A stretch of 64,000 bases of DNA from Spirogloea muscicola (taxonomy: Eukaryota; Streptophyta; Zygnematophyceae; Spirogloeales; Spirogloeaceae), in NCBI GenBank assembly GCA_009602725.1, contig WELB01000044.1, positions 136,934-200,933 of the forward strand. The letters run 5' to 3'. Under the pieces are notes generated by a model. The model saw nothing but the letters and a program-made list of their open reading frames with translations, did no database searches and was not told where the DNA came from. This document shows, piece after piece, positions 46,014 to 58,552 of this stretch. The position numbers were made by a program, and so were the translations under genes. Each line of letters opens with the position of its first letter. The first letter of the stretch is position 1.

Positions 46014-48265
46014 ATGGTGTCAGCTGCGGCGTTTTGCTGCCTAGGCCTGCTGGTCGCCTCAACACCGCAGCTGACAGCCACGGGAGTGCCACAACCTGCT
46101 CAAGTACGATAATTTTTGCAATGAAAATCATCACAAATGATGTAGCACATTTGCATCTCAGCAGACACAGCAACGACTGTAGCTTAACAAATGAGGTCCT
46201 AATTGGTCACCAGTGCAGATGACGACATGTAGCGAATGCATGCGATGCTGACCTCTGAGAATTTGATGTTGCAAAGTGCTATGTCAAGTTATGAGACTGC
46301 AGAATGTGAAGGACAAGCGTAGTCTTGGCCTACCGTCCTGCAAAATAAGGGGCTGATTTATAGCATCACAATTCTTGATTCAATAGATGCCTGTTGATGA
46401 GGAAATTGCTTCTGAGCTGTGCAGAGCAGAGGACAGCAGCTGCAAATGAACAGGCACGACTGTACGTTAGTAATAAACTCCACATTTTCACAAAGCAGCT
46501 GCATTGATGAGTCACAAAGAAGAGCTTGTCTGCACATTCTCCGGCTGGGATGCCCAGACATCAAATGCGCAGTTATAGCCAATCACACTCTAGAAATAGA
46601 AATTGCAGGGTGTTGGCAGCACATGACATGTGCAGCTACCGTACATGCCAGACAATCGCACACAAGAGTGCATGTACGAGAAGCATATGTACTGATGTTC
46701 AAGAGAGAGTTTGCTCTACTGACACATCATTTAGTGACCTTGCTAACAGATCGATTGACGAGGAGGCACATGCAACGTACTTCTCCTTCAACAGATTGTC
46801 CTGACATCAGCTTCTTGGCTGTATGTAGACACCCTTGACAGACAGACCCTATAGCGAAGGCAGCTACCCTTGGTCTCAAAGACGCACAGTTTAGGGTCAA
46901 CACTCTCTTCTTGCGTTTGAAGCCTTGCGTAAGCAGGGTGCGCTGTGATACTAACAAGGTGATCATGGCGGACTGGACCTTTGTACTTAATGGGCATCTC
47001 ATGAGTAGTCACAATTCCATGCAATTACGTGAAGACGCCATGCACTCAGTGCCAGAGATCAACGGCAACAACACAATTTCTTGGGGATACAATACGTCAG
47101 TCTCTAGTCATTCACTATCGGGTAGCATATCGTTATTGCTCTCTGCTAAGATGCGTGTTTGAGACTGGTCATATCGCAGGCTCCAAGCTTAAGAGGTGCA
47201 ATCAATGCATGCAGAGGCCCATCACCAAATTCCACTCGCTGCTGCAGACCATTAGGTGTTGTACAAGAAGAACTCTCCATCTTGTACCCAGGTAAATTTG
47301 CTCTGACTACAGACAAGATTTCACTTTACAAGACATTTCGGTTGACTTCAGGTCTCAATGATAAGCCAGCCAGAGATGTACTGAGCAGTTGTGTCCTTGA
47401 GTCTCACAATTCCTGTGTCAGGTCACAGACAGCCATAGAGCATAAGGAGCTAAAGATGTAAGGTGAGGTTTGAGTTGGAGATACAGTTAAGTTGCATTCA
47501 TCCAAGCCGCTGACTCAATTCTCTGTTTGATTCTTTTGCAGCAACATATGGACAAGCGACTGTAAATATAGCAGTAAATGCTGCTTGCAATGCGGCTCTA
47601 CAGGCAGCACTTCAAGTGCGAGGGGTCACTGTCAACGTGCTTGCCCTGTGTCCAGAGGAGCTTGGAGTCCAATGTATCAGTCCCGTACGAAATACCTGCC
47701 CTGCCAAATCAGTTTTTGAAAGGTGAGAATATGGTGGATAAGGTCGTTATATATAATCTGAGTACGTGTCTAATGTGTAGAGGGGCTATTTCAAAACCAT
47801 CTCAATGCCTGAAAACGAGGCCGGCTGTTGGCTTACATGCAGCGGCCATTGCTTACAAGAAGGTGCCCGCTATGCAACATCCACAAGCCATGCTAGTCGT
47901 CCAACGTTGGCATACAATGTCTTTTCTTGGCAGGAAGTAGACGTGCTGAAGAGTTGCTGGCGTTTGCTGGCAGGGTCCTGCGGCCCTTAGTCGTCGCATG
48001 CGGCAGCCGAGCGGTGAATGCAACAATAGCATGCAGTATTTGCCTGCTGGAGCTGGCAACAGGAGTCAATTCACTAATGCATAGCAGTGGGAGCACGCAT
48101 CACGTCAATCAGACAGTTGCAAACGATTGTGCAGCGCTGCTCATCGTTAGTGCTCTCGTTGTAGAGCCCTTGACAGCTCGCTCATTTGCATACATCCAAA
48201 GATGGAATTGCAGAGCCGTTGTGCCTACTGATGACGAGAAGACTTTTGCAATATCCATCCCATGA
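46014..48265 (+). CDS. Candidate multi-exon secreted or lumenal protein
   Basis: A frame at 46014 begins MVSAAAFCCLGLLVASTPQL, a signal-peptide pattern. An exon at about 47542-47722, between AG and GT sites, reads TYGQATVNIAVNAACNAALQ and then AALQVRGVTVNVLALCPEEL, which looks truly coding and Cys/Ala/Val-rich. Open + strand sequence continues at 47937-48265. Intermediate stretches at 47159-47461 are also open. I cannot phase these together or name a family, so the gene limits are only a bracket. Confidence 0.3.
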
Positions 48266-48719
48266 AGAGAGTCCGTTCGTGGGAACTTTCGAGCCTTCCT
48301 ACAGTTTGTTCCGATCTTGTTCTTGCTTCTTCATGCATTCAGATTCACGATCGATCCAAGCTGTACTTGTCCTTGTAAACTGCTTCTATCATTTTCAATA
48401 GCTAATGTAAATGTCCACGTGTCTTTGAAGTTTACAATGTGTGCAGATGCATGACAGCTTGCATAATGACCATACATGTACGGCATATGCATCGTGTCCC
48501 ATTAATACAGGTATATTGCGACGTCAAACCGGAAATTCAATGTATATGCGATCAACTTTTTTCCCAGAGGCATCTGAAGGAATAAGCATGCCACAATGGT
48601 TTGGGGTTGCTGCCTCCGGGCCCCCGACACGGCAACGCTTTTGCCGCCCCTGATCTGCACTTGCTGTCTTAGAGGTTATTGGGCGTAAGCACAGGTCTTT
48701 CGCATGCGCATTCCAATAT

Positions 48720-48980
48720 CCTCCAGCGGTCCATGGCCCATGCTTTTTTGCGTGCTGACCATGCTCTAGCTTCAGCCTCTGGCTTTCGTCAAGGGGACTG
48801 CTTGCCGGCGGCTAGTCATTCTGACTTGCGGCTACTAACGAGGAGATTACTGAGCGATTACTCCTACATGATCCTTGCTTGGTTCTGTCTTTCAGCGCTT
48901 TTCGACCCCTTCGGACCTTGTCATTTCCGGCTGGCTTTTCACAGCCCTCGCAGCTTTAGGAGTGCCTTTTCGCAATTGAA
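48720..48980 (-). repeat. Diverged full family A repeat
   Basis: Includes AGCGGTCCATGGCCCATGC, CTCTGGCTTTCGTCAAGGGG, CTGCTTGCCGGCGGCTAGTC and CCGGCTGGCTTTTCACAGCC in the same order as the 62.7-kb copy, with many substitutions, so it is older. Confidence 0.6.
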
Positions 48981-49183
48981 CGTCCACTCGCAGAATTCAC
49001 GGATAGTACTTCCACCTTATCTTCCTTTTTGCGCCGTCCGGCCCCTCCAGACCTTGTCCAATCTTTTGGGCTGGCCTCTCACAGCCACCAGTCAGTTTGA
49101 AAGCGCCGCAATGTATATTTTCACCATCAACGGCTTCTACTGATACGACTTCGCTTTGAGTAGCCCCAACTCTGCGCTGGCTT

Positions 49184-49245
49184 TTGCCTGAACCGTGTGT
49201 GTATTGGGTTAACTCGGCCTCCCCCTCACTCCATCGCACTGCCCG
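49184..49245. mobile_element. Solo end of family B TIR element
   Basis: GCTTTTGCCTGAACCGTGTG followed by GGGTTAACTCGGCCTCCCCC matches the outer part of the family B terminal repeat, in the leader of the gene at 49378. Confidence 0.5.
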
Positions 49246-49377
49246 CCATAATCTCGTCTTGACATTCTCTCGACACGACCGGAAGCAGCAGCGCGCGGGC
49301 GGCGCAAGCTGTGGATCATAGGCGTGGCTACGCCTGTGACTACTCAGACACTCACACTTCGACCCGCCTTGGCCTCC

Positions 49378-49985
49378 ATGGCCGCTGCTCTCGCGCGAGC
49401 CCCAGCCCTCGCGCCGGGCGCCGCGCCCGCTGCCGTCGCCGCCGCCCTCGGCGTCGCCGCCGGCGGGTGCGGCCTTGCGCTGGCCGGCGAGGAGGGTCGC
49501 TGCTCCGTGCCGAGCCTGGGACTCGCATTGGGCCCACGCTTCTTCGGCGGCCCCGTGGGCGGCGGTGACGACGCCGTCACCGGCTGCAGGTGAGAATTGC
49601 AGCCGTTGCTGGGACCTGCAGCGCCAGGCCGCCATGGCGCAAAGCATAAGCTGCGGCGTCTCCAACGAAGCCAGAAAGGGGAGGCTGCTGAGATATCAGC
49701 CTGCCCTTGCCAGCACCTTCATATGCCAGTATAGTCCGTCATCATGAGGAGCTCACTTGGCGAGCGGTGCTTAGTCAAGCTGGAGACACCCAGGCTGCGT
49801 CCAACAAGGTGAGAGTGGTCGAGCAGCCAGCTCACTTTGGGTACAGTGCCGCAGCAGTGGGCCTGGTTCATTGACACTCAGCCTGCGGTTGGATCTCTTG
49901 GCTCAGGAGGGAGGGGCGTCGCCGCTACATGATCATCAATGACATCGGGCTGTACGAGGATTTCGAGCACTTCATGTCGACATGA
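49378..49985 (+). CDS. Unknown 116-residue protein, three exons
   Basis: Exons are 49378-49589, 49749-49808 and 49907-49985, GT-AG with phases that agree exactly. The first 50 or so residues are Ala/Gly-rich (MAAALARAPALAPGAAPAAV), as in plastid targeting. After them come CSVPSLGLALGPRFFGGPVG, then SSLGERCLVKLETPRLRPTR, and the C terminus RRYMIINDIGLYEDFEHFMS. I do not recognise the family. The end is charged and tyrosine-rich and looks conserved in style. The acceptor of exon 2 (ATGAG) is weak. Confidence 0.5.
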
Positions 49986-50570
49986 AAACCGCCACTAGAT
50001 TACAGCATTTGCACAAACCTGCTTATACCAGCTAAACAATTTGTGCTCTGCAGTCGGTTCTACTTGTATAATACAGTGTGCACCTCCTCTTGGCAAGCAT
50101 GCATCCTTCTCTCACAAGTTTACATGCATCTAGCTGATGCCTGCATTCACGACCAGCATTTCATGTCAGTGTAGACACTGCTACTTGTACAGTGCAACTA
50201 CTCTCAATGTAGTAGACTCTCTCTACACATGCTCTGTTATCACAGGCTTTAGTCTTTGCAAAAGCCGCTTAGCACGCAGCAGCACGTAGCTGCCGACTGC
50301 GAAACCTTTTTGCCATCACCAAGGAAGTGTACACTAGCTGCTATCATAGTGGCTAACCCTTAAGAAGATTGCAGATATAAGCAACTTTATATCCTCAAAT
50401 GAACAAAATGTGCATGAACCAGATGTACGCACTTTGTAATAATCTGTTCATGCCATGGGCTTCTCTAGGAATTGCCACACGCTCTTTTGTCATACAAAGG
50501 GAGGGACCAATTCATTCCAGAAAGTGCATTTGCGGCTGAAAGGCATGCTCTGCATCAGTCCAATCGTGAC
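49986..50570. other. Spacer between convergent genes
   Basis: 585 bases of AT-richer 3' flank of the genes at 49378-49985 and 50571-53336. No coding or repeat signal seen. Confidence 0.4.
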
Positions 50571-53287
50571 TCAGAATTTCAGCCACTTTTTGTTCTGCTC
50601 CTTTTGATAGATTGCATCTCTCTTGCTCGTGTGTGCTCCAACAGCGGCAGAAAGAGACTTTTGCGCCGCATCCAAGCGTCGTAGAACTGCACTATGCACG
50701 GCCTTGTCATTCTTATTCCTCCTCTCCATGTCCTCAAGCCTCGAAACGTGAGCCCTCAGCTCTCTAAGCTCATCCTCTCTGGCCAACAGTAGCTGCCGCT
50801 CCTCGGTCGAAGCTGCCAGAAGGTAGCAAGCAGAGGCAACAGAAGATGGCCTCTGTAAAATGGCCCAAAATCAAAGGACTTTAGGTACCAAAGTTGCATC
50901 TGCATTTACACTGCAGCATGTGGAGACCTGAAACATATGACCAATGTGTACAGTCGAGCAGTGCACCTCGTGTACGATCTCCTTGCTGCTGCTGGAGTTT
51001 TTTGTTGGTCGAAAGCTTGGCCCTGAGAGCCTCATCACTGATGGGAGCAGCAGTCTTGGGGTTTCCTTTGAGCCCTTTGTTGATGAATCCAAACATGTCA
51101 GACTCGTTACTCTCTCTCAACTTGGACCTCCTGACCTTCTCCTGCTCTGCAAATTTTCTCCTGCGGCTCCTCTCACCTCCCCTCTTCCGCCTCCTTCCTG
51201 GATCAATTGCTTCGCCTGGACCACCACGCCTGCCTGGGGCAGTGCTCTCGCCAACAAAGTCGAGTGCAGTACGGGGGGGGAGCACTCGTATATCCAAGGG
51301 AGCAGCTATTCCTTGTCCACGGCTCCCAAGGCCGCTGCCTCTAGTGTAACCCATGGCCACCATCATCTTGGATGCAACCCCTCGTGTGTACTTCTCCCAG
51401 TCGGCAAAGATTGCCGTTTCTGCATCAATGCTTGGCTCTCTATGTAAAGACCAATTTTGATCAGGCAGCACAACGTGATGTAGTGAGCCATTCATCTGAC
51501 CAAGGTCGACTCATGATAAAAGGAGCTGGGAGAAGAGTAATAAGTACAATCAGTGAGATGCTTTTGCACAAGCTCGCATGCATATGGCCTAAAGCTTGGA
51601 AATACACAGAGAAGAGAACGCTACAGTACTGTGTGTTCCAGAATCAACAAGCGTACCTATTTGAGAGCCTCCACCCTGTGTTACGTCCACCTTGGCCCAT
51701 GAAGCAATAGCTGACCTCTCTTCACCGCTGTCTTCGACCTCTGTGTGAAGTAAGAAGACAGTGACATAAGAGCATGATTGTGCCACACAACAAGACCTAT
51801 ACATTTACTTCCGCACATGTAAAGTAGGCCCTGGATGTGCCCTCTTGAGTACCTTGGTCAGAACCTGAGTCCTGAGTGCTGGAACTGGCCTCAGCTGATG
51901 CAAGAGAGACAATGCTTCTCGATTGCAGCTCTGCCCGCCGACCATCAGCCAGGAACGCAACACCATATCGGTCTTCTTTGGGTCTGTGCCATTCCAGCTC
52001 TGCCTTCTGCCAGACTCCCTGGCCGTCGGGGACAGTGCAAGCCAAAACGATGTCCCCCAATGAAATTGCAGAGATGTCATCAGGCACATAATCCTCTAGA
52101 TGATCCTCTGTCACAATCATGCCTGAAAGGGACAACATTCACAACGAAACCGCATATCATTGCAGATCTGCCGAACTAGAGTCCTAGCTCTTGGATGATA
52201 TGGTTGACATCTCGAATTCAGGACAGCGTCTGTTGCCGGCTCACTGTTCACAAACATTCACATGTGCGGTACTAATTACTAAGAAGCTTGCTACGCACCA
52301 GCAATTGAGCTTTAGAGGCAACAGTACCATGCGACTGCCGGCAGCTGTCACCCAAGCGGCACCGCTGCTCCAAGAAGAACCTGCAGGTCTGCTACTGGAG
52401 CTGTGAGTGGCCTGGTTCCGTCCTCCTCGCATCCATGTTGCATACTGCCTGGGAACGGCCTTGCTTGAGGTGGAGGTCTGCATGCTAACATGTCTCCAAA
52501 GGCCCTACCAGCATGGCTTCTGTGGTCGGATGCAAAAAGGTGACGCGCGCCTTCCTCGGCCCCTGCATAGCGACCTGGCCTCCTTCATCAATTCTCTGGC
52601 CAAAGTACCACCGCCCATCTGTGTGCCGGAACCGGCAATTGGAGCTGAGAGGACGCTGCGAACCCTCCCCAACTCGTTCTCCGCTGGTGGAAGTTAGTGC
52701 ATGTGATGCAATGCGGTCGAGATCACAACGTCTATCATCGTCCGTGGATTGGTGTGACCCTGCAAAGCGTTCAGCAAGACAAAAAGTCCAAGTCATGACA
52801 TGTTCTGCTAAGCTCCTCTCAAATCTCCTCAACGAGACACAGGAGGTCTGCCCAAGCTGGTGCAGATGCAAGCACTTGGTCGGACGCACACACGCGACAG
52901 ATCATGGGGTATGCGTGTCTTGCCTTCTTGTCCAGCGGGCCTCCGCACTCCCTGCACCTGCCGCAGTTTGCCAAGCCCTTCCTCGCTTGCCTGCAGTGCG
53001 CTCCGCAACTCCTCCAGAACCTGCAGCAGCGCAGGCGCAGGACGTTTTGCCCGGCTTACTGCCACCATCTCTTTGCACCGCGACAGCATGATCGGGCTGT
53101 GCGAGAGCTCAACAGGCCAGTGACGACGACGCGGAAGCCGGGAGAGGGGGTCTGACAGGCGCTCTGACCTCCTGGAGCTCGGCATCTGCCGCAGGGTCGA
53201 GGCCCAGGGAAGCCTCCAGCTCCTGGATGGACGCGCGCTGCTCCGCAACTTGCTCCCCGAGCTCCTGCTCCAGCGCCGCCGCCTCCT

Positions 53288-53322
<35 letters not shown>

Positions 53323-53336
53323 TGGCCGCCATCCAT
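50571..53336 (-). CDS. ZGPAT-like protein: coiled coil, Tudor-like, CCCH zinc finger, G-patch
   Basis: Relatives in animals and plants are nuclear RNA- and chromatin-associated proteins. Exon 1 (53169-53336) starts MDGGQAAAA and gives ALEQELGEQVAEQRASIQEL. Exon 2 is 52958-53020 (VLEELRSALQASEEGLGKLR). A block at about 52500-52780 has CRFRHTDGRWYFGQRIDEGG and VTFLHPTTEAML. Around 52310-52390 is a CCCH finger, CRFFLEQRCRLGDSCRQSH (C-x7-C-x5-C-x3-H). 51800-52120 has a second Tudor-like segment (AELEWHRPKEDRYGVAFLAD). Exon 50967-51439 holds the G-patch: FADWEKYTRGVASKMMVAMG, then YTRGSGLGSRGQG. The last exon, 50571-50812, is a coiled coil ending KEQNKKWLKF. Junctions around 51640-51720 and 52790-52880 are unresolved. 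Exon 1 has a second, partial copy at 17.1 kb. Confidence 0.87.
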
Positions 53337-53509
53337 GGCTCGGCGCCACCGGCTGAGGCCGGTTGTTCAGCCGCAGGCCGCACGTTGCACCGAGACGAGC
53401 GAGCAGGGCTCTGGACGCTGAGCTGCTTCTCGCCGCCGCAGGCGGCGGCGGCGGCGGCGGCGGCGCGNGCGAGCTCTCCCACGAGGACTGTCGGGCGTGG
53501 CGGCCTGCT

Positions 53510-53540
<31 letters not shown>

Positions 53541-53711
53541 CGGCGGAGGGACCTGCTGATCATCAGTCTCCAGGCTCCCTCGAACTCGATCTGGCCATGT
53601 GCTTGACTTGTACTCGGCCACTCTGGCCCTCCACCACTCGATACACACTCAACTCCGCTTCACCACAGAGTAGACCGGCCGCTGGAGCTACGCCAGGCGA
53701 GGAGCGGCCGC
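53337..53711. promoter_or_regulatory. Bidirectional promoter between ZGPAT-like and OVCA2-like genes
   Basis: Only 375 bases separate the two start codons, which point away from each other. The sequence is GC-rich with CGG repeats and an N at 53468. I identified no TATA box or specific operator. The assignment rests on gene geometry. Confidence 0.55.
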
Positions 53712-55800
53712 CATGGCGGCGGCGGTGGCGAGCGGCGGCGTCGGCAGGCTGCGCGTCCTGTGCCTGCACAGCTTCCGCGCCATCCTCCGGGTCGGCGCTC
53801 ACCCACGCCGCTGGCTCGCCGGCGCCGTCCCGAGCTCGCCCACGACCGGCTGTGTCCAAGGCTGACCATGCTCAACGGGGGCTGCGTGGCCTCTGCAGAA
53901 GCAGATGAGCATCGCCCGGGGGACGCCGCGGTCGGCGACCTCGTGGACCTGGTGCACCTCCTGTCCTGCTCGCTGGCCCCAGCATGCAGCTATCCATGCC
54001 CTCCAAGACGTCGTTGCAGTTTGGCTGCCCGTCTTGCTAGTCCAGGACGCCACCCCACGGCTGCTCATGACGGCCTGCCCTGCCCTGATTTGATGGCAGA
54101 AGCTAGCACCAGGCCGTCAGGCTGCTCGCTCAGCAGAGTGTTGTTTCCTCGACCGCCGCGGCAGGTGTGCATAGATGCGCCGATGCCAGCGAGCGGTGCC
54201 TCGGACCTGGAGAAGCACTTCGACCCACTCTACTTCGAGTGGTGGTCCGCGGCAGAGGTCCGACGTCCCATATTGTCCAGCCTTTTGATGTTGAGCAGGT
54301 CTCCATCATATCACTTGAGAGCCTGCGCATGGTGGCTTCTTGATGTCCTTCATCATACGTCTCGCCAAAGTGGCCACCATGTGCTCTCGACAAGAGGCAC
54401 TCTGCTGTCGGCCTACATGACACGCGGCCCTCAAGCCCGTTACTTCGTCCATAGAGCAGCAGGATGGGAAGGTGTATGTTGGCGCTGACACCAGTATCAC
54501 ATATGTCTATGACAACCAGACTCTCCATGGCCCATTTGACGACCTTTTGGGCTTCTCGCAAGTACAATAAGCTGATCTGCAACTGGCTCCCACTCGCGAG
54601 CTCCGGTAAATCAACCTGAAATCGCCAATCAGGCATAAGACTTCGATACAGGACAAGATGTTTCTAGCATGCCAAATGACAGGCCTTCCAAGAACCTCAC
54701 AACCTCAAACACCATCTACTATCCTTTTTCCAGTCACACATCACATGCAGTTCCCACTAGACGCTCCCCCTGAAGTTGAGCTCATGCCAGCCGCTGATTA
54801 TCTGCAGGGAGGCATGCTCGCATCATACTTGCTGGCGTTGCTACAGAAGGTAAGGAGCACTTAATGTTCCTGCACCCTGTGCGGCTAAAGCAGACAAAGT
54901 TGTCGCAGACTCTGCCAGCTGGCAGAGAAGTAATTAGATAGCTCTAATTATTTCTCAAGCTTTTCAATCAATCGTGCATTGAAGTGACACTTCGGGGTTT
55001 GCCAGCTGGCTCTTCTGGCAGGGTTCAGGGTTTAGGTTTAGGGTTTAGACATGAAAGTTCAACCTCGACTCTGTATACTGATCGGAGCAGGATTGCAAAG
55101 AGCAGATGCCCTCGCTGCAGCCTTCAGAAGGCCTATTGCAGTCCCTTCCCTTCATCTGATTGGCGAGCAGGTTTGTCTGTGCATTGATGCTAGTGATTGT
55201 TATGGCTTGCAATATGCACTGCATCAATGGCATAGGAAATTTGTGTGATCAGCTTATAAAAACTGCTGTGGCTGCAGGAGACAAGGACTTTCTCAAGGCA
55301 CTATGCGAATTGCTTCAAGACTGCTACCAAGATCCGGTCATCATTCAGCATCCACGTGGCCATGTTTTTCCGCGCTTAGGTGAATGGACTGTATGGACTG
55401 TAATAAGTACGCAGTGATGAAAAGCGCTTCACATTGAGGACGAGGCCATGGTTGCTTTGATCACTACACTGACAACATAGGGTGCAGACAGTGTCTAGAT
55501 CTCAGTCAATCCTCTCTCATAATTGGAGACTTGCAAGTTCACATGTTAAATACATTAGTGCATGTCACAGTTGATGATGGTATTCCTAGCCTACGTCAAT
55601 TTCTCATTGGACAACCCCTCAGGTGTGACCTGTAGATCACCTGCAACTTGGAGCAGAGGAAGATCTGCCATTCCTGTTGCAATTTGTTTTCTCCTCCACA
55701 TGCAAGTTTGCAGGGAACCACTTGCTAACAGTCGAAGCCCGTGTTGCACTGAAGAAGTACGATATGAAAGGTCATTGCTAGGTTGCTCAGCTTCGCCTCG
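53712..55800 (+). CDS. OVCA2/FSH1-type serine hydrolase, about eight exons
   Basis: An alpha/beta hydrolase of the FSH/OVCA2 group. Exon 1 from 53712 gives GRLRVLCLHSFRAILR. Exon 2 ends at 53951 (GDLVDL), with its start at 53899 or nearby. Exons 54165-54257 (APMPASGASDLEKHFDPLYF), 54463-54561 (ending GPFDDLLGFSQ) and 54808-54849 (GGMLASYLLALLQK) are phase 0. The GFSQGG join supplies the nucleophile serine elbow. An exon ending at 55170 reads LCILIGAGLQRADALAAAFR and RPIAVPSLHLIGEQ, and 55286-55379 continues DFLKALCELLQDCYQDP and QHPRGHVFPRL, giving the likely catalytic Asp and His. The start of the sixth exon and the last exon are unresolved, so the end is approximate. Human OVCA2 hydrolyses long-chain esters, and the substrate here is unknown. 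Confidence 0.83.
55021..55048 (+). repeat. Telomere-like TTTAGGG motif cluster
   Basis: GGGTTCAGGGTTTAGGTTTA followed by GGGTTTAG contains three to four plant-type telomere units, inside an intron or at an exon edge of the OVCA2-like gene. Confidence 0.7.
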
Positions 55801-56416
55801 CAGTACTTGATCCCTCTTGTAGAAGCTGTCAAACAGGCTGAAGTGGCACTCATTTTGTGTAATGAATTCATCATATATAGAAGCTATGCAGCAGGTCTGC
55901 AGAACAGCCAATTCCATTCACCAATCAGATGAGGACATCGATCAGACCAAAGGCACGAATCAATCTGAACACTGTCATAATTTTCTCATGACTCAGGTCA
56001 CAAATGTTATCTAAATCGTCATATTTGATTTCATAATTCAGGTCACAAATGGCTACTAAAGCTGCTACCTACAGGTTAGTGTTGGGCTCTTCAAAAAAAT
56101 TAAAGTGGCGATAGCTACTGCAGGCCTTGCAAGCTAGCTTCCGGCCACAAAGAATGGTGGCTGAGACAGCTTCGCTGTTCAGAAAGAATAATGAGGCAGA
56201 CGCAGAGAGTCAGCAGCGACACCAGCACGATGCACGACTGCCGCTAAGGATAGAGCTGCCAGCTCTCCAACCTGCCACCTTGACATGTAGCTTTGCTGTC
56301 CTGTACAAGGGCCTGCTGTGAACGAACACAAGAATCAGCAACAAAAAGGGTCCACTCCAACCAGCTTGTTTCCTCTGCGATCGCCATCCTGCATCCCTTT
56401 AAGTCCGCGACCTCAC
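55801..56416. other. Spacer with an imperfect short duplication
   Basis: CAGGTCACAAATG occurs at about 55995 and 56038 in similar surroundings (CTCATGACT and CATAATT before it). No gene is supported, though exons of either flanking gene could extend here. Confidence 0.35.
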
Positions 56417-56948
56417 CATGGTCTCATAGCAGTCAAGGCCGTCAAACTGCGGCGCCAGCGACGTCTTGATGCTGGCTCTACACAAGCCTGCTGGCGGCGC
56501 CGACAAGTGCCTATCCAAGGTGGGCGTGGCAGGTTGGCAGGACGATGCTGGCAGAAGCAGCATCTGCAAGGCAAAGGCAGAGACAAACAGCCTTCAGCAA
56601 CCTTGCCAGTTGTCTTGGGTCAAGCTCTGGAAGACATGGAAGAAAGAGCACATGGAGCCCCGATCGAGGCAAGGTCACTGAGATCTCTACAACCTTGCCG
56701 ATTGCAACGTCCGCGACCAAGCGGCGGCCCGTCCTGGCGTCGTCCGCACAGGTGCGGCAGGAGGCAGTGGCAGCGATGCAAGAGGGACCTCAGGCCAGCA
56801 AGTGGCACGAGCGCCTCACCTGGACGAGGCTGCTGTAGCCGACGGCGCTGCTGCTGGAGGGCGCGGCGCTCATCATGTAGACCTCCGCGCCGTAGGCAAC
56901 GCCGAGGACGCCGGCGGCCTTGACGATCACGCTGGCGAGGCCCGCCAT
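56417..56948 (-). CDS. Small unknown protein, at least three exons
   Basis: Exon 1 (56820-56948) starts MAGLASVIVKAAGVLGVAYG and goes on AEVYMMSAAPSSSSAVGYSS to a GT donor in phase 0. It is a hydrophobic N terminus that could be an organelle-targeting or membrane segment. A later exon, ending at 56417 with a GTGAGG donor, reads SIKTSLAPQFDGLDCYETM. The middle (around 56700-56760) is coding-like, but its splice sites are ambiguous. Sequence beyond 56417 must continue the gene and was not resolved. No family recognised. Confidence 0.45.
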
Positions 56949-58552
56949 CGGCACGACGACGCGAGTGATGGCGAGAGCGAGCGAGCGAGCGAGCGGGAGA
57001 GGGCGCGGAAAGGGGCAGAGGCGGCGCCGGGCGGGCGGCGGCGAGGGTCTGCGCCTGCGGCGGAGGGGCGGGGGAGCGGCAGGGTTGGCGGGGTTGGGAC
57101 TGCGTCGGCTGGGGGAGGACCNGCCGTCCACGTGGCGGGTTTGCGCGCTCCCGGGCCTTCCGCGGGCGCGGGGGCCAAAGATCGCGCCACGTGTCGACCG
57201 GCGCCGCGCCGGCCTCCGGGTGGTCCCCGGGGCCGGGGGCGCGCCGGCCGGCCGGACGCGGCTCGCACGGCCTCCCAGGGGGGGGGGGGCCCATTGACTC
57301 ACCGATTCGATCCTGCATCCCGCGGGGGCACGGCTGTGCCCGTGACCGGGTAGGTGAGATCACCGGAATCTCTGATGAGGGATTTATGGAGGCCCCCCAG
57401 TCCTGCCGCCGCGCGCCGCCGCCCGGCTTTGGACGGTGGAGAGACGGGCGCCGAGAAGGGGGGGAGACGGCGCGCGGAACGGCACGGCCCGCCGCGCGGA
57501 ACGGCACGGCCCCGCCCCGCCACGGCCCCGACAAGCCACCTTCTCCGAGGCTCGGTCGCTCGCCTCCTGGCCGGCGCTGGCGCCACGAACCCGTGGCGCC
57601 AGCTCGCTTCTGACGGCTCTTGGACCGCCGCCGCCGTCGGCCCGGTCCAGTCCTGGCGTGCCCCGGCCCCGCTCGGCGGTGCCTATCACCGTGGCCCGTC
57701 AGCACCTTGTGGTCGCTTCCCGGCGGCCCAGGCCGGTCAGGCTCCGGTCACCACCTTCACCTCTGGCGCCGCGCGCCCCGTCAAGCCACGCTCGGCCCGC
57801 CAGAGAGGGCGGCCACCAGAGATTTCCTGCTGCCTTCGCGCTTGCTTCCGCTCGGCTGCTCTGCACGATCAGCCCTCGCGGCCCGTCACCCGTCACCTCC
57901 TGTCGCTGTCTGAGGAGCCGTAGCCCAACATACCCTGGCGCCACGCGCGCGTGCCCGGTCGCCGTCGGGCCGCTCCTACCCGCGGTCTCCGCAACGCCAC
58001 TCCCATCGCCTCGGCATTGCCATTTCCATCTCCTCCGTCGTTACCCCCGTCCATGTGCTTGGCACCATATCTCTGGCATCGCCATTGCTGGGGCGAGCGC
58101 CTCCGTCACTGCTACAGTCAGGCCTGCCACCAAGTATCCTGAGCCTGGCGCAGTCGCCCCGGCTTCCACCACTGCCGCCGTTGTTGCCACTCCCTCCTGC
58201 CACCTTCTCCCCCCCCCAGTGCAAGTACTCTCTGCCATTGCCACCACTACTGCATTACGTACAGCACGGCCATTGACTCCAGCATTCACCCGTCGCCTCC
58301 ACCGTCTGCGCAATCAACATCACTAAAACTGCCTCCATCATTGCAGCCACCACTTGTCGCCTATGTTGCCTCTGCCGCTTGTGCGACAGAAGCGGCTGTT
58401 GTGCTACCTTATCCCCAAGCAGCAGGTAAAGAGGGGGCCTTCAAGTGCAGCCGAGGCGCTGGGGCAACCCTGAGGCACCCGATAGGTGAGGCACTACTAT
58501 CTTAAAGAAGCGGCAGGGCCTGGCCAACAAAATAGAAACAGGCCTGTGTATA

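Larger units (their letters stand above)
48266..49377. other. Spacer with family A repeats
   Basis: Holds a diverged, inverted family A unit at 48720-48980 and another core at 49040-49105, then a family B end at 49184-49245. It continues into the GC-rich leader of the next gene. Confidence 0.45.

Noticed and set aside
57436-58326. 296-residue open frame on the + strand
   Set aside because: It is Pro/Ser/Ala/Arg low-complexity in extremely GC-rich DNA with long overlapping frames on both strands. No start context or domain supports a gene.
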